From Reticulitermes lucifugus (lineage: Eukaryota > Arthropoda > Insecta > Blattodea > Rhinotermitidae): a stretch of 64,000 bases of DNA. Where the stretch lies: positions 27,765 through 91,764 of the forward strand of contig JAKCWW010000797.1 in assembly GCA_026260175.1 (NCBI GenBank). Direction: 5' to 3'. Numbering within the stretch: the first letter of the stretch is position 1; every line of letters begins with the position of its first letter. Under the pieces are notes generated by a model. That model worked only from the letters and a program-made list of their open reading frames with translations. It had not been told where the DNA came from and searched no databases. The position numbers were made by a program, and so were the translations under genes. Below are positions 1 through 11,689 of this stretch, one piece after another.

Positions 1-1319
1 TTCCATTAAGAAGTAAAAGCATGAAACCTAATGTTTTTACCAATTAGATGGAGCTAATGTCTGTCCTCCGAAGAGTCTCGTGATATGTCCAGATCGAGTC
101 TGGAATCTACCATTTTTGTTGTGTTGAGGGTAATTATATACGCAATTATAGTATTATAAACACAAAGAGATGTCTATTGTAAAAATTAAAAAAAAATTAT
201 TTTCAAGACCTCAAATAGGAAGGAGAATAATATTAAAATGAAATTTAAAAAATTGAATAATGTTTGGTCGAGTGCTAAAGGCGGATGGAATATCCTGCTA
301 GGTTAAATGAGGGAAGCTAAAATCCAGGTTTAGCATTCATTTAGTAGACGTGGACTGGATTTATTTTGCTGAGAAGAGAGAACGGGGGGGGGGTGCTCTT
401 GTGAATACGGTAGCGATGCTTTGGTTTCATAACGTAGAGGAATTTTGTGACTAGCCGGGCAACTATTGTCTTCCCGAAAAAAGATACTGCTGTTTTACAC
501 AACAAAAGATAACGGTGTTTTCATAGATAAAACACGGCCAGCCTCACTGATTGAGGCTTTATAATACGGTTTGCCGAACAAATTTGGCTTCTTACACCCA
601 AACCAAGGCCACTGATTACCTAACCTGTGAAAGTGAATTGTATACCATGTCTGATGAACAGAATGATGAGGTCGCGTTACAACACGTTCTGCTGAATAGT
701 TCCTTTCATCGCCACATAAATATATTCGTCTTGTTCGGAAAGAAGGCATACTTCTCATCTTTTCAAAACATTGTCATTAGAGAGATAAAAGATGTATGTA
801 ATAGCTTGTTCTTCATGGAGAGTGGGAACTGCGTGTACGAACAGGGAAGACCTGCCAATTGGCCCTTAATTCCTCACATCCCTAGTTATTCCAGTGATAA
901 ATTGTACAGCACACTCATAAAGGAACCCATGGGCCAATGTAACTTTTTGCCGTTTTTACTAATATTTCTACTGTAAGGAAAGGGAGGCCTGGAGTGTCAT
1001 CACTTTATTTCTAGTTTCTTTGACTATAAGCACTTTAATGTAGGCTACAGCATAGAGTGATGGGATAATGGTGAGGGTGTGGAGAGATGCGATAGTGCCG
1101 TAACGTAATATACTATCCTGATATTCACATGAAGGGACTGAGTAAAACTAAACAACACATCCAGACGGTCGTTGTTTCTGTCGAAATTTTAGCCTGTTGC
1201 CTTCCAAACGCATGTCTGAAGATATTTAACATGAGGAGACGTGGTCGGTGTAATGCCGTCCTATGCGATCTTGTGTTCATATATGTCTATATGCGTATAT
1301 TCATATATAAATAATGCGC
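1..1319. other. Unannotated AT-rich sequence
   Basis: I see no gene or repeat family here. There is a G10 homopolymer at 384-393 and an AT-rich stretch at 1275-1315. Open frames on both strands at 495-976 have no recognisable motif and overlap each other, so I do not call them. Confidence 0.5.
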
Positions 1320-1647
1320 ATACATATCGTTTTGGGATATACGGTGACACACTTGGTTAAGGCACTGCGCTACAAGCCAGAATGTGGCGGGTTCGATTCC
1401 CGATACGGTCATTTAGATTTTTCATTGACTTAATCCTTCCGGCCGCTCTATGGCTTTGGGGTCGATTCATCCTTTAATAGAAATGAGTGCTAGGGATATC
1501 TCTTGGGAGTAAAGGCGGCCGGTGCTTAGGGCTGGCGACCTTACCACCTTCATGTGCCGATTGTCTAGAAATTCTGGGAGCCTTAACCTCCTGGAGCCCT
1601 AAGGGCCTGTCCAGGCCTGTAATTGGGTAGCTTTATACATATCATTT
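1320..1647 (+). repeat. SINE family A, near full-length copy with TSD
   Basis: A tRNA-derived short interspersed element, made by Pol III transcription and copied by a LINE-encoded reverse transcriptase. Box B GGTTCGATTCC is perfect at 1390-1400; box A is decayed. The body and 3' part match the copies at 14873-15188 and 52427-52610, including the shared segment CATGTGCCGATTGTCTAGAA. A 13-bp target-site duplication with one mismatch (ATACATATC[G/A]TTT) lies at 1320-1332 and 1635-1647, so the insert is about 1333-1634. Family name and boundaries are my own inference from within-window comparison. Confidence 0.85.
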
Positions 1648-2608
1648 AATAACTTTGATCCAACTGATTTTAATGGGCACCAATTTATCCACGTACGTAC
1701 ATAAATCCGTACGTGATACGTGTTAGGAGGCCTAAGACTGTGAGGATCTTGACCTGTTCTACCACCCGGAACGGCAGATATATGATAGTGGTCCCACCGG
1801 ACTTACATTTTACTCCCAACGAATCCACCCCTAAGCTAAAATTTTCCGCTCTTTCTTTTGTCGCCGTAATGCACAACATTTATTATCTAAGTAGCAGTGA
1901 AAGCAGTTCATAATTTACAAAGTCTGAAGAAAGTTTTAAAACATTGCTTTACTAATACGTTTCTCTTTCAGAATTATAATTTATCTGCTCGACAAATGTA
2001 ACAGCGTTCTTATGTTGCAGTATCTTCCCTCCCAGTCACTGTACTGTGCTCCAAAATATTGTAATTTTCTTTATTTATTATTTATTATCGCGATGATGCA
2101 GAGTGTGTGTGTGTTGCTAATGGCTAATGACAGAAGCAAAGAGAGACAAATTACATGAAAGTTAAGAATCCCGACAAAATGTAAGATAAATGGCCAAGAA
2201 AGTCAAACTTTTGAAGCTGTAAGCATTTTTATACCTTTAGCCTATGTAGATAATATTTCTGCAATAAATTGTACAGGAAAATCATATGGGCTTATTATCA
2301 TTTATTTAGTACGATAAACGTGCAATTCCAGATTGGGGATACGACAGAAAGGTCCCGTTTTAAAAGGCGATTCAACATTAGCAATGCCCTTGTACCCTGT
2401 TTTGTAGGTATCATACCTGGAGAACGACCTCCTAATCCATTATAAGTTGCATAACACCATTAATGTTTTCTAAACGCCATTTAAGCCAAAGCCATAATGT
2501 TCTCACATCTGAGTCTGTGAAGTTTGTTGTCTTCTGGAATGTGGTGCCGTATAATCTGACAGTTGCTTACGAAATATTTCGAAGGAAACTGGTGTCCTCT
2601 AAGCGTTG
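1648..2608. other. Unannotated sequence
   Basis: Nothing recognisable. A small inverted repeat (CACGTACG / CGTACGTG) sits at 1690-1715 and an A/T-only stretch at about 2071-2088. Confidence 0.45.
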
Positions 2609-2650
2609 GTAACGAGCTACCAGACTACACGGCGCGATATAATAGAAGAG
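2609..2650 (-). repeat. Family G fragment
   Basis: Contains CCAGACTACACGGCG, the same block as at about 31650-31665 and in the family whose minus-strand translation reads ALFWDITQR elsewhere. Only about 40 bp is recognisable, so this is a weak call. Confidence 0.35.
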
Positions 2651-3221
2651 AGTAATCTTTCTTTTAAATAATAGTTCAGCAGTATGTGTGATTTTATTCA
2701 GTGTGAATTGCTTATTTTGATACGTCCTTGTGACCATGACTTATAACACATTAACGGCCTTAATTATCTGCACAGGAAGGCCAAAGGTACATCCTCCGGG
2801 AAAAAAACGCTTGTAGCCTATGTCTCTAACAAGACTGAATGCCTTACAAGGACCCTGAAAACACTGAGCCGCTCGTTTCGTAATGTTTTTATAGTGTTGT
2901 TAGTTATAAATGCAAAGAAAACAACAACTATGATAAATAGGATAACGGATATATTTGTAATGAAAACGTGTCTGCTATTTACTTAAAAATTTCCATTATA
3001 TTAGAAGAATAGCCAAAATTTTCAAAGTTGCCAACTTCAAATTTGCATTTGAAAGTAACAACACTATAACTAAGACAGACAGTGTAGGCATGACGTAATA
3101 TCGTGGCGTGTTCACGTAACGTATGCACCACTTCGGCTGTCCTTACAGTCTTGATACCAAAATCGCACGAAGAGAGCGCTTTTATGGTGATTTAATGTCG
3201 CCAGTAAGAATGAAACTTACT
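2651..3221. other. Unannotated sequence
   Basis: AT-rich with no motif, repeat match or long frame that I can support. Confidence 0.45.
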
Positions 3222-3340
3222 TATGTCTTCATGTAAAATTCCGATAATTTTCCCCGATTTTAACCAAACTTGGATTTTATCGACCGATTTTCATGGTCCC
3301 CAATATCAAATTTCACAGAAATTCTTTCAGTGGGAGCGGC
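3222..3340 (-). repeat. Family I fragment
   Basis: Matches the family I copy at 62558-63080 (same orientation), including CTTCATGTAAA near its left end and TTCTTTCAGTGGG near its right end. It is cut off exactly where the LINE2 fragment begins, suggesting juxtaposition by insertion or deletion. Confidence 0.6.
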
Positions 3341-3695
3341 ACTTATACGTGTTTCCTCTTTCAAATTCCAGTATCTTCTCCTTTCCTTAACGTCGTTTAG
3401 TAGCTGCTTACGTCTTCTTGCTCGTCTTCTCCTCCCTCATACCTTTTCTTCAATAACTTGTTTTAGATGACAATTTGCACGCAAGATGTTACTAATCCAC
3501 TTAGGCTTCCTTCGTTTTGTTGTATGTAGAATGTTCTTTCTTCTTTGACTCTGTCTAATACTTTTTCATTTTCACAGGCTCTGTCCAACTGATCTTCTCC
3601 ATCTTTCTCCAGCACCACGTTTCAGAACTATTAAGATATTTGTGATCTTTTCTCCGAAGTGTCCAAGTCTTAGCACCATACATTGCCCCACGAAT
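3341..3695 (-). pseudogene. LINE2 non-LTR retrotransposon C-terminal fragment
   Basis: Read on the minus strand, this is the same retrotransposon C-terminus seen intact at 61312-61660 (HTIKRRKANWIGHILR-type segment followed by a basic RRRKQLL-type stretch). The region encodes the tail downstream of the reverse transcriptase. Here it has accumulated frameshifts and substitutions and shows no usable frame. It is a dead-on-arrival copy: the upstream polymerase and endonuclease are missing, consistent with 5' truncation during target-primed reverse transcription. The homology to 61312-61660 is visible at nucleotide level along almost its whole length. Confidence 0.75.
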
Positions 3696-5149
3696 TACTT
3701 ATTGAAGGATGCTCTAAGAACTTCTAAACATATTTTACCTTCGGAGGGAAGGTACATAGATATCGGATGCCAAATGTATGTTACCTCGAACTATTCCTGG
3801 GAGGCAGCAGCTATGAAACTCCCCGAGAAGACCAAGTCTGAGTTTGTTTCCTGAGTCCATCAAAGCAACCTTCCCAAGCTCATCCTTTAACAAATCCTCA
3901 ACTCACCACAGTATGCGCACGCGCAGTCCTGTCGTAACTCGCTGGTCAGTTTGTTAAGAGCTTTCTATTCTAGATGTTAATTTGTCGGAGTCACGGGCCT
4001 AAGACGAGCGGAAATACGAAGACAGTTTTATTTGCGAGAAATAAAAGCACGAGAAAAGCCCGAAATATTTTATACAATGTTTAATTCGTATCATTTTAAC
4101 CTTTTAAAGCGTAGCGTTTACTTTACGTACCACCAAGTTTAACATTCAAAAATTGTACATGGTTCTCACATTACGTTTATGTGTTGCGTACGTATCTCTG
4201 AAGAAACAGCAACTTTTACCGTGTACACATAAAGTGACTTCTTTTTATAACAGAGGTGAAGAGTGTTTACTGTGCGGTACGCACTGAATCCTTATATAAA
4301 ACAGACAGGTACATTTTTAAAAGTTTAACCCAGCCCATACCGGGCTAAAAACCAAAAGATAGCCTAATCTGTGCTGACGGGCGGTGCTTTGGCTGCTGTA
4401 GGCATGCAGACCTCTAATAAGTGAGTCGGTGAGCCGGTAGGGGTACGAAAGGTGTGTCCAAGTAGTCTTGGCAAAGGACCGCAACACTTATTGTGGGGTG
4501 GCTCGCGGACTGCAGGCGAAAAAATTACAGTAAATAGTTTCACTAACTTCCTAAATTCAAGTGTAACGTACTCGTATATCCTACATAAAATTTATAGATG
4601 TAGTATCGAGCCACATAACAAAAAACGGCGGGCCGGGTGTTGGAATCCTCATGGTAAGACGTTTAGCGAACTCGTGGAAAGGTGAGAGGTGGAACATCAG
4701 TAAAACAGCGACTGTCGGTTTACAAGTTACTGTTCTTTAGAACAGAAGAAGAGAGTTAATTTTTTTTGGAAATAAATGGGTTCCGAAGGAAGGTTATTTT
4801 CACACATTGGAAATAATGGTGGGGTGTTTAAAACGAGAACTGAGATAGACACTGCAACGGGAAACTGATAGTGTAACCAGAAGGAGAATACAGAAAGGAA
4901 CAATGCCATATCTGAGGTTTTCATAACACTGTTGACGAAGATTCAAGTCTTCTAGGATATAAACAACTTGTCGTTTAGTGAGCATTTGCAGACGTTTCAG
5001 AGGAGCTTGCTGCCTTCAACTTCTGAATCTGTCACTCCGTTCACTGCATAGATGGTGGCAGAAATCTCACCGAAATATCGGCGTCATATCACAAAAGGCT
5101 TTTGAAGAGGGATTCGTCTAATCTTGTTAATAGTTAATTCTTTCTCCAG
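3696..5149. other. Unannotated sequence upstream of the candidate exon
   Basis: No repeat family recognised. Immediately before 5150 the sequence TTAATTCTTTCTCCAG forms a good polypyrimidine tract and AG acceptor; see the next entry. Confidence 0.4.
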
Positions 5150-5516
5150 GAAATACGAAGTAGTGAAACGTGACACAGTTTGGGCGGGTATGAGCCTCAG
5201 AGTGGATCAAAATTGCTCTTTAGGAAAGACAACTAGCGATATATTATGGGCACTAGAAAAAAGGCTTTACTACGTATACTTCTAAGAGGCGATATGTTGG
5301 TCGTGGACGCGAAAGCTTTTACGCTGGATTATCTTCGGGACAGCATTCAGGTGGCACTTGAAGCATATGAATTGAAAATGCTGGACCTAGACACGGAATT
5401 TACAGATGAGGAAGTGAAGAGGTTTATAGTGGACTTGAGAAAGAAGACTGTAACGAGAATTAGTTTAGATGTAGTGCCAGAGGAAATGTTGAAAATGTTT
5501 TGTAAAATAGATGCTG
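5150..5516 (+). CDS. Candidate coding exon, product unknown, one frameshift
   Basis: I do not recognise the product. From 5151 one frame reads KYEVVKRDTVWAGMSLRVDQ and continues to about 5262. There an A6 run shifts the reading to the next frame, which is open through LRGDMLVVDAKAF and FTDEEVKRFIVDLRKK to 5516. The segment is rich in charged residues and aliphatic heptad-like spacing, unlike the low-complexity or SINE-derived open frames elsewhere in the window. A polypyrimidine-AG acceptor (AG at 5148-5149) and a GTGAGA donor (5517-5522) bracket it. The second frame has its own ATG at 5246 and a TAG just upstream at 5234-5236, so it cannot simply extend left. It runs on to a stop at 5591-5593, but the last part (5564 onward) is antisense SINE A and cannot be original coding sequence. 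It may be an internal exon with a sequencing error at the A6, a pseudo-exon, or a piece of an unrecognised transposon. No partner exon was found nearby. Confidence 0.35.
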
Positions 5517-5563
5517 GTGAGAGGGAGAAAGGTGTTTTATTTACCAAAAGTGTCAATTTTTTA

Positions 5564-5652
5564 ATCCCATTACAGGCCTGGATAAGCCCTTAGGGCTTCA
5601 GGAGTTTGAAGCTCCCAGAATTTCTAGACAAATGGTACATGAATGTGGTAAG
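5564..5652 (-). repeat. SINE family A 3' fragment
   Basis: Reverse complement of the SINE A 3' region: CCCATTACAGGCCTGGA-like start, then the CCCAGAATTTCTAGACAA block. The tRNA head is absent. It abuts a SINE B immediately to the right. Confidence 0.8.
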
Positions 5653-5655
5653 GAC

Positions 5656-5871
5656 GCTGTCCATAACCAAGATTATATGGCGTCGATGGTAGATAAATGA
5701 AGTGTGAGAAGCATACGTGGAATGATACTGATAGAGGAAAACCGAAAGCTCGGAGTGAAACTGCTCCAGTGCTACGTTTCTCTTACATATACCACATGGG
5801 TTTGCCTGGGAGAGAACCCGAACCACCTCGGTGAAAGGCCGGCGATTAACCGCCTGAGTCATGCCACGTCC
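5656..5871 (-). repeat. SINE family B
   Basis: tRNA-headed element in minus orientation. The head lies at the right end, with box A-like GACTCAGGCGGTTAA. The rest matches the copies at 25526-25724 and 62135-62419 through the AAAGGCCGGC and ACTGATAGAGG-type blocks. Box B is decayed (GGTTCGGGTTC). Confidence 0.75.
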
Positions 5872-5924
5872 TTTAATGATGGTACTACGCTTTTACAGAG
5901 TTGTGTAATATAGTGGCTTGGCCG

Positions 5925-6146
5925 GGTGGACATAAATAGTATTTAAAGATTCAGTTCGTACCGCGCAGTAAACACACTCGGCCTGGGTAATAAAAACTAA
6001 TCCGTTAATGCTGTATAGGGAAATGATGGCTCTGTTCTGTGAACCATACAAAAGACACAAGTGCACTCTGCGGGCAGAATGCAGAGTTTTTTTAATGTTA
6101 AAAACCTGGTGGTACCTATCGCAACCATTAGGCTTTAAAAGGTTAA
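5925..6146 (+). mobile_element. Family J MITE (piggyBac-like), left end decayed
   Basis: Matches the J copy at 60327-60560 through GTACCGCGCAGTAAACACAC and the CATACAAAA block. Its right terminus GGCTTTAAAAGG is followed by TTAA (6143-6146) and is the inverted counterpart of the left terminus CCCTTTAAAGG of the 60-kb copy. TTAA target plus CCCTTT-type termini is characteristic of piggyBac-superfamily MITEs. The left TTAA end is not recognisable here. Confidence 0.65.
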
Positions 6147-7980
6147 TGTCAGTCATCAAGTTCTAACTGATGAGTTGAAGCACTGCTACAATTGCCTTGA
6201 ATGAGAGGAAAAAGTACTTCAAAGAGCAATCGAAGCCTCGTCAATCTGTAGCCCTTCATTCGTATCAGACATTGGAATTTATTGGTCCTACTTGCGCCTA
6301 TACCCATATAAATATTTGCTGCTGAAAGATCATTCTCGAATTTGAGGCACTCAAAAATTATCTACGGAATTCGACGGGAGATGATCGCTTGCACGGCTTA
6401 GCATTAATGTAGATATGTTGCTCCATATTGCTCGCTCAGAATGATATCATAGATCAAAAGGCAAGGCGAAAGCATAGCGTAGATTTCAGGCTATTATATT
6501 CTCCTGTAAATTTGGTTGTCACAGAAAAAGAACAAAACATAACATCAATATATTTTATGAAAAACTTTTATATATTTTAATATCGTTAAATTTAGGTAAA
6601 ATTTATAATTTATTTATGCAATTATTTTTTTAGATACCGTTGTATACGGGTATCACTTGCATTATAATGCAGAGCGTATGCTTTTTTTATGCATAGGGTT
6701 CAGTAGGGACTATACATCACTATTTAAAAGTTTGTTGCAATAAAAGCTAAAATTGTAAGCATTCCGTTTCCAGTTTCAGTATACTCGTACCATGTTCTTT
6801 GTCATATTTTTTGCTGTAAACATAACTGTAGATACTGCATTAACTCTACGACAATGGCAAAGTTCATATTGGTATTAAATATCCTGCACGGAAACTGGAC
6901 GAATATAAAGGCTAGAAATGTGTTACAAATTCAATAAAGTGCTGAAATATTTAAATTAAATTTTAAGAATTCTACCTGCGGCGCCGTTGAGGGCTGCAAC
7001 CCTTCCTCCAGACTCCAATTGTTATTGTAGCCCTTGAAAAATTCAGGTAACGCCACTGGTTTGATAACTAATACCAGGGCAAATGTCCGGTTCTCAGGAA
7101 GATGGCAGTTTTGTGCACAATTTTTAAGGGTACAGGGTGAATTGAAAAACCGGAAACTGTGTGGATATTTCCTCTTTACCAATTTAGGAGCCTTTCTTCG
7201 GTAATTTTAACTGGCTGATAGAATATAAGGTTTTAGCAGTTTTTTGAGGCTTTGTTGAAGGTCAAATAGGCTATAAAATTATTATAGATGAATACTTACG
7301 GGAGAAGAGAAGCAGAATTTATTCATGCTTTTTTAGATCAGAAAAACACTTTAATTAAATTAATAGGGCGGCTCTGTTTTTAAGTGCGAACAAAGGAAGT
7401 GACTGTAAAATGTTTGTGCTCAAGTGTACGAGAGTGGGGAACTGAATTTTGCAATGAAAGTAAGCTTCTTGAATTTGTAGTTGTTTATTTATACATGATA
7501 TTGTCGCATACGTAACTACAAGGACTTCATGTGCACCAACTGTTGGACATGTAACCACACCGCGAACTTTTCACGCAGATTATTTTTGGTAGCCTCCTTT
7601 ACTGTGATTTGTTTGCAGGAAACACATAACAGGCGGATAAACACTCCAAGGAGGCGCTTCAATTGTCATTTGAAGAAATTCAAGACTGTAATTTAATAAA
7701 AAATGGGGGGGGGGCAAACTAAAAAAAGGATAGAGATGCATTATGCCAGAACACGGTACAGAAGTTATCGTTAAGTTAAGTAGTTAGAAATTATTTTACA
7801 AAACACAGGTGCATGGTGTAAACAAAAGAGGAAAAGTTTGTGGTGTTTATAAATATATCTATAGCTAGGACACCGGAGTCGTAGGACACACTGTTGCGTG
7901 TTTTGCCACTGGAGGCTTATATCCGACAAATTTAACATACAGTATCCGTGATTTCAGGCTTCCGCCGTGATGTTGATGAG
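6147..7980. other. Unannotated AT-rich sequence
   Basis: Very AT-rich at 6540-6640, with a G10 homopolymer at 7705-7714. No gene or repeat family is recognised. Confidence 0.45.
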
Positions 7981-8088
7981 ATCTGCGCCCTTCTGGGATA
8001 TTACGCAGCGTCAAATTGTAATCCTTTACCGACGTTTCGGTAAAGAGTTACCATTTGACGCTGCGTAATATCCCAGAAGAGCGCAGAT
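7981..8088. repeat. Foldback of a family G element, 50-bp arms
   Basis: Arms 7981-8030 and 8039-8088 are inverted copies matching at 46 of 50 positions around an 8-base centre GACGTTTC (8031-8038). Each arm is the family G segment CTTCTGGGATATTACGCAGC. The centre is the point where other family G copies carry the hammerhead-like hairpin, which is missing here. The minus-strand chance translation ALFWDITQR comes from this element. Confidence 0.9.
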
Positions 8089-8280
8089 CTCGTACAGCCT
8101 CTGTATTTAATGACAGCTTTCACAAAGACAAAATTAAATAAAAATGGACCAATAAGAAGAAACCAGTAGATCTTCTGCATAAAATCTACATAACATGAAC
8201 ACAGGAGAAGGCTGGACAAGTTCTCGTCGGAACTGTTTATTATCCTTGCTATTATGAGCAGAACATCTCTGGCACCCTCA

Positions 8281-8395
8281 TAGACACCGGGTAACATGGG
8301 CTCTTTCCTCGGCTGTAAAGCGACCGAAACCTAAAGCCGACAACTCCATGCTATCTTGTGCCGAGACTGAGAAAGAGTGAACGAATTTTCCCATT
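8281..8395 (+). repeat. SINE family C 3' fragment
   Basis: Contains the GTAAAGCGACC, CTAAAGC(C/T)GAC and TGTGCCGAGA blocks shared with the SINE C copies at 28041-28255, 35008-35285 and 40788-41020. The tRNA head is missing. Confidence 0.6.
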
Positions 8396-8906
8396 TACCT
8401 TATCGTTACATGTACGTTAGGTGTTATGTGTCAGAATTACGAGTCTTATCTACGAGCGCCTTATACTGGTGGAAACTTGGCAATGTAATTCGTATTTGTG
8501 ATAATGGAAGAGTATGAAGACTCGGTACAGCCAAATGTAAGCCTCTTTGTATGTGTAACTTTAACGCTTGCAGCGAACTTCAATACCTCCTACTTTGCTA
8601 GACGTACCTTAAAACCTTGTATTGCAGGGACGTACATTCGTAAATCTCGGACGGTGTTCGGCACTAAAGCTGACACTAATTACACTTAGGGTACTGTACG
8701 TCGTAATAGCTTGACTGCCGATACACTGTTCTTAGGATACTGATGTAGCCACATAAAGCAGCTGACAAATGTGTGCTCAGTAAGGTGCGGTGTTAGGATC
8801 TCATCCCTCTGACCGGCATAGCGTGGTAGGTTTGGTGACAAGGACACGGACTGGACAACCAAGGAACAGTGGTGCGACTCTCCGAAGTGGTAATTAGATT
8901 TTTGGT
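8396..8906. other. Unannotated sequence
   Basis: Open frames occur on both strands (8498-8689 and 8686-8916) without any motif. No repeat assignment. Confidence 0.4.
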
Positions 8907-9446
8907 CCTTTCGCAAAATTGCGAAAAGCGACTATTAGCTTCGTCATGTCTGTCTGTTCGTCCGTCCGTATGTCCGTCCGTCCGGCTTGGAACAACTCGG
9001 CTCCCAATGAACGGATTTTAATTAAATTTTATATTTGAGCATTTTTCGAAAATCTGTCGAGACAGATCAAGTTTAATTAAAATTTGACGAGAATAACAGG
9101 TACTTTACATCAAGACCTTCGTACGTTTATAATAATATCTCGCTCAATTATTTTTAGAATGAGACATGTTTCAGACAAAATTTGTAGACAAAATGAAAAC
9201 AAACATTTTATGTTCGATAACTTTTTTCAGAAAATCCTGCCGTTTATGAGATAATGTGGAGAAATATAGTAGGGTCAGACAGGCCTCAGATGGCAGTATA
9301 ATATGGCGCATGCGTATTTCATGCTGGATAAATAAGGCTACAGACACACACTCAGAATATGTCATAATTATTGGTTTTCCACGGCAACAATTGTTATTCC
9401 AACACGCCTCAATGTTGCATTATACGTACATTGTCTGTCTTGTTCA
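8907..9446 (+). repeat. Family I dispersed repeat, full copy
   Basis: About 540 bp matching the reverse complement of 62558-63080 over its whole length. It begins with a terminal hairpin (TTTCGCAA-AA-TTGCGAAA at about 8910-8927), continues into a (TCCG)n-like tract at 8945-8983, and ends in CTGTCTTGTT. There is no coding capacity, box A/B, or obvious long terminal inverted repeat, so the class is unknown. Fragments also occur at 3222-3340 and 38715-38868. Confidence 0.85.
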
Positions 9447-10430
9447 CTAATCTAAAGCGTTCAGACCGTCTCTGGGGCCCATCCAGCCTACTATTCAACA
9501 GGTACGGGGGGGCTTCTTTCCTGTAGATAAGGCGACTGTATAGTGAATTTGACCACTCCCCGCCATTTATTGTCACCGTTGAGAATGAGTGGCGCTATAC
9601 CTCTCTTCCCTCCATATGTCCTCATGGCGTGCACAGAGATAACTTCGTCTTTACCTTCACTTAGATGCCACTGAAGTCCGTTTCTCAAGTACTCCCGAGA
9701 CACGTTCTTTCATTTCGCGGTACAAAACCTGTTTCCTTCTCATAAATGTTTTTATAAAGTCTCACCTGTCACGGCCTTTTAAGTGGCTGCTTGCTAAGAA
9801 GTTTTCCCACTAAATGTTTAGCTATACTTATTTATTATATGTGCCACCCAGCCTACATGTGCAGCTCATCACATTTTTTTTTTCATCTGACTAGTTTAAT
9901 ATAAGTGTAGTTTTTTTAAATTCAAAAATCAGGTAACTGGACGAATGTCTTGGTCGCCCGATAAACGTGTATCACTACATTCTGGCGCCTTGCTGTTCCT
10001 CTCGCCTCTAATCGGCATGTAAAATTAATGTTCCTGTTGTACGTTTTGTCCTAAAAGCAAGCACGTCAGGTGTAAGGCAACTGGACAGCAATAGAACTTT
10101 AAAAGAGAGCTTAAAATGTTTTCTGTTATCAGTTCTTGAGTGAATCAAACGTAATAATGTTGATGCGTCCCCATTTACAGGATTAAATGTTAAAACATAT
10201 GTTTGTACCATTTTGAGTTCTATCCAGAACGATGTAATCGTCTACATTGGTTAGGTTCTTTGTCAGTGCACTGCTGTAGTTCTGATTACACGCCGTCGTC
10301 ATAAACTTATCTGTAAAGGACGGATACCATTTCCATTTTTCAGCCCTGTGAAATACAAGTTATGAGATCTCATAATATAGCGTATAACATAATATGCACT
10401 TTTTACCTTTTAGTCATTGTTTTATGCAGG
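9447..10430. other. Unannotated sequence
   Basis: No feature recognised. Short T-runs occur near 9876-9885 and 9911. Confidence 0.45.
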
Positions 10431-10480
10431 CCTGATGATGATCCGGGTATAGAATCGAATCACGTAGCTGCGTAACAATT
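10431..10480 (+). other. Hammerhead-like core motif
   Basis: CTGATGA (10432-10438) is followed by a hairpin, GATCC pairing with GAATC (4 of 5 pairs) around GGGTATA, and then GAAT where a hammerhead would have GAAA. A short ACG/CGT stem follows. One key A is missing, so activity is doubtful. Confidence 0.3.
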
Positions 10481-11689
10481 CGATGTATAATAAAAGTTGT
10501 GTTTAGGTCGACGTTGAATTGTGTTGAATAATACAAGGCTGTTCTCCAAGTGACACAGATTCCGTAAGCAAACACTGGTGGGTGACGCACACAACAGCCT
10601 AACCATACACGGACAATAACAAGCTTAAATCACGGTGACTGGACATAGTGACACGTTACACGCTGTTCTGTTCGCGTCAGTGACTTCGAGAATTTTGTAC
10701 TGTTGTTGTCGCACGAACGGACTAGGATAAATATGCTTATGTGCCAGAGAAAGTTTAATATTACTCCTGTAAATATTTCTGCGCTGTGAATATTTGATTT
10801 GTTAATCGACGACCCGTATTATATAAATATAATATGTAATATATGAAAGTAATTTTGTGGGTTGGTTTATGTTATTTGTAATGGGGTAAGATGCCAAGAG
10901 TGGAAGGACGTATTGGCCATCTGCTGATACAGTTATAACGAGCTGTTCAGTAAAGCATAATGTGGAACAGAGAAACGGCAAAGAGACGAAAGAGAAGTAA
11001 GTAAATACATGAAACAACAAGAGAGGTTTACTTGAAAATAAGAAGAGAGAAGCAGGTGCCGTTGCACGGTGGCTAGGCCTGTTTTTGGCCATTACAACAA
11101 AGACTGGATTCAACATGCTGCGGTTATAGAGAGCGATGTTGCGAAGCTTGTTACAGCTACAAAGGCATGGGGTTGCTTGAAAGGTATTAAGTTGAACAGT
11201 CAGCTTACCTCAGGAAGGCCGAAAATTTGATCCAGGATGTGGCCTACGTTATACAAAATGCAATGTTCTATTACGGGCTCCTTTTCTGATAAAATAAAGG
11301 CAATAAGAGACCCTGTACTTACATATTTTCAGTTGAACAACACTACAAATGGTGAACTCCATGACCTATTAAACAGACTTTACCATGGTCTTGTCAGCTG
11401 ACGCAAAGATCGCGTCAGGGGAATTGCAATCTTTAGTGCCTAGGTAACTGCAGCTGCAGATAAGAGCGGACTGAGTCGGCGCACTGCGCAATTGCGCTCA
11501 AAATCGCTTGTGCAGAAGCCGCGCAGGTAGGGGTGAGCAAGACGCCCGTAAGAATCGAGTATTGTCCGATGCCGCAATATTGTCTTATGAGGTATTGCTC
11601 TGGGTGGTTGGGGACCTTTAGAAATCAAGCTGAAATATGCGTGCGTGTCTTACGTCAGATGGTAATGTAACCAAAATTATTCTCGGATT
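10481..11689. other. Unannotated sequence
   Basis: No repeat family or coding motif. Open minus-strand frames at 10802-11116 and 11440-11628 carry nothing recognisable. Confidence 0.4.

Noticed and set aside
551-976. 141-codon + frame
   Set aside because: No motif, no repeat of its sequence, overlapped by an open minus frame, and no splice or promoter context.
8907-9446. Helitron for family I
   Set aside because: A near-terminal hairpin exists, but the CTRR 3' end and TC 5' end are not shared by both copies and insertion between A and T was not shown.
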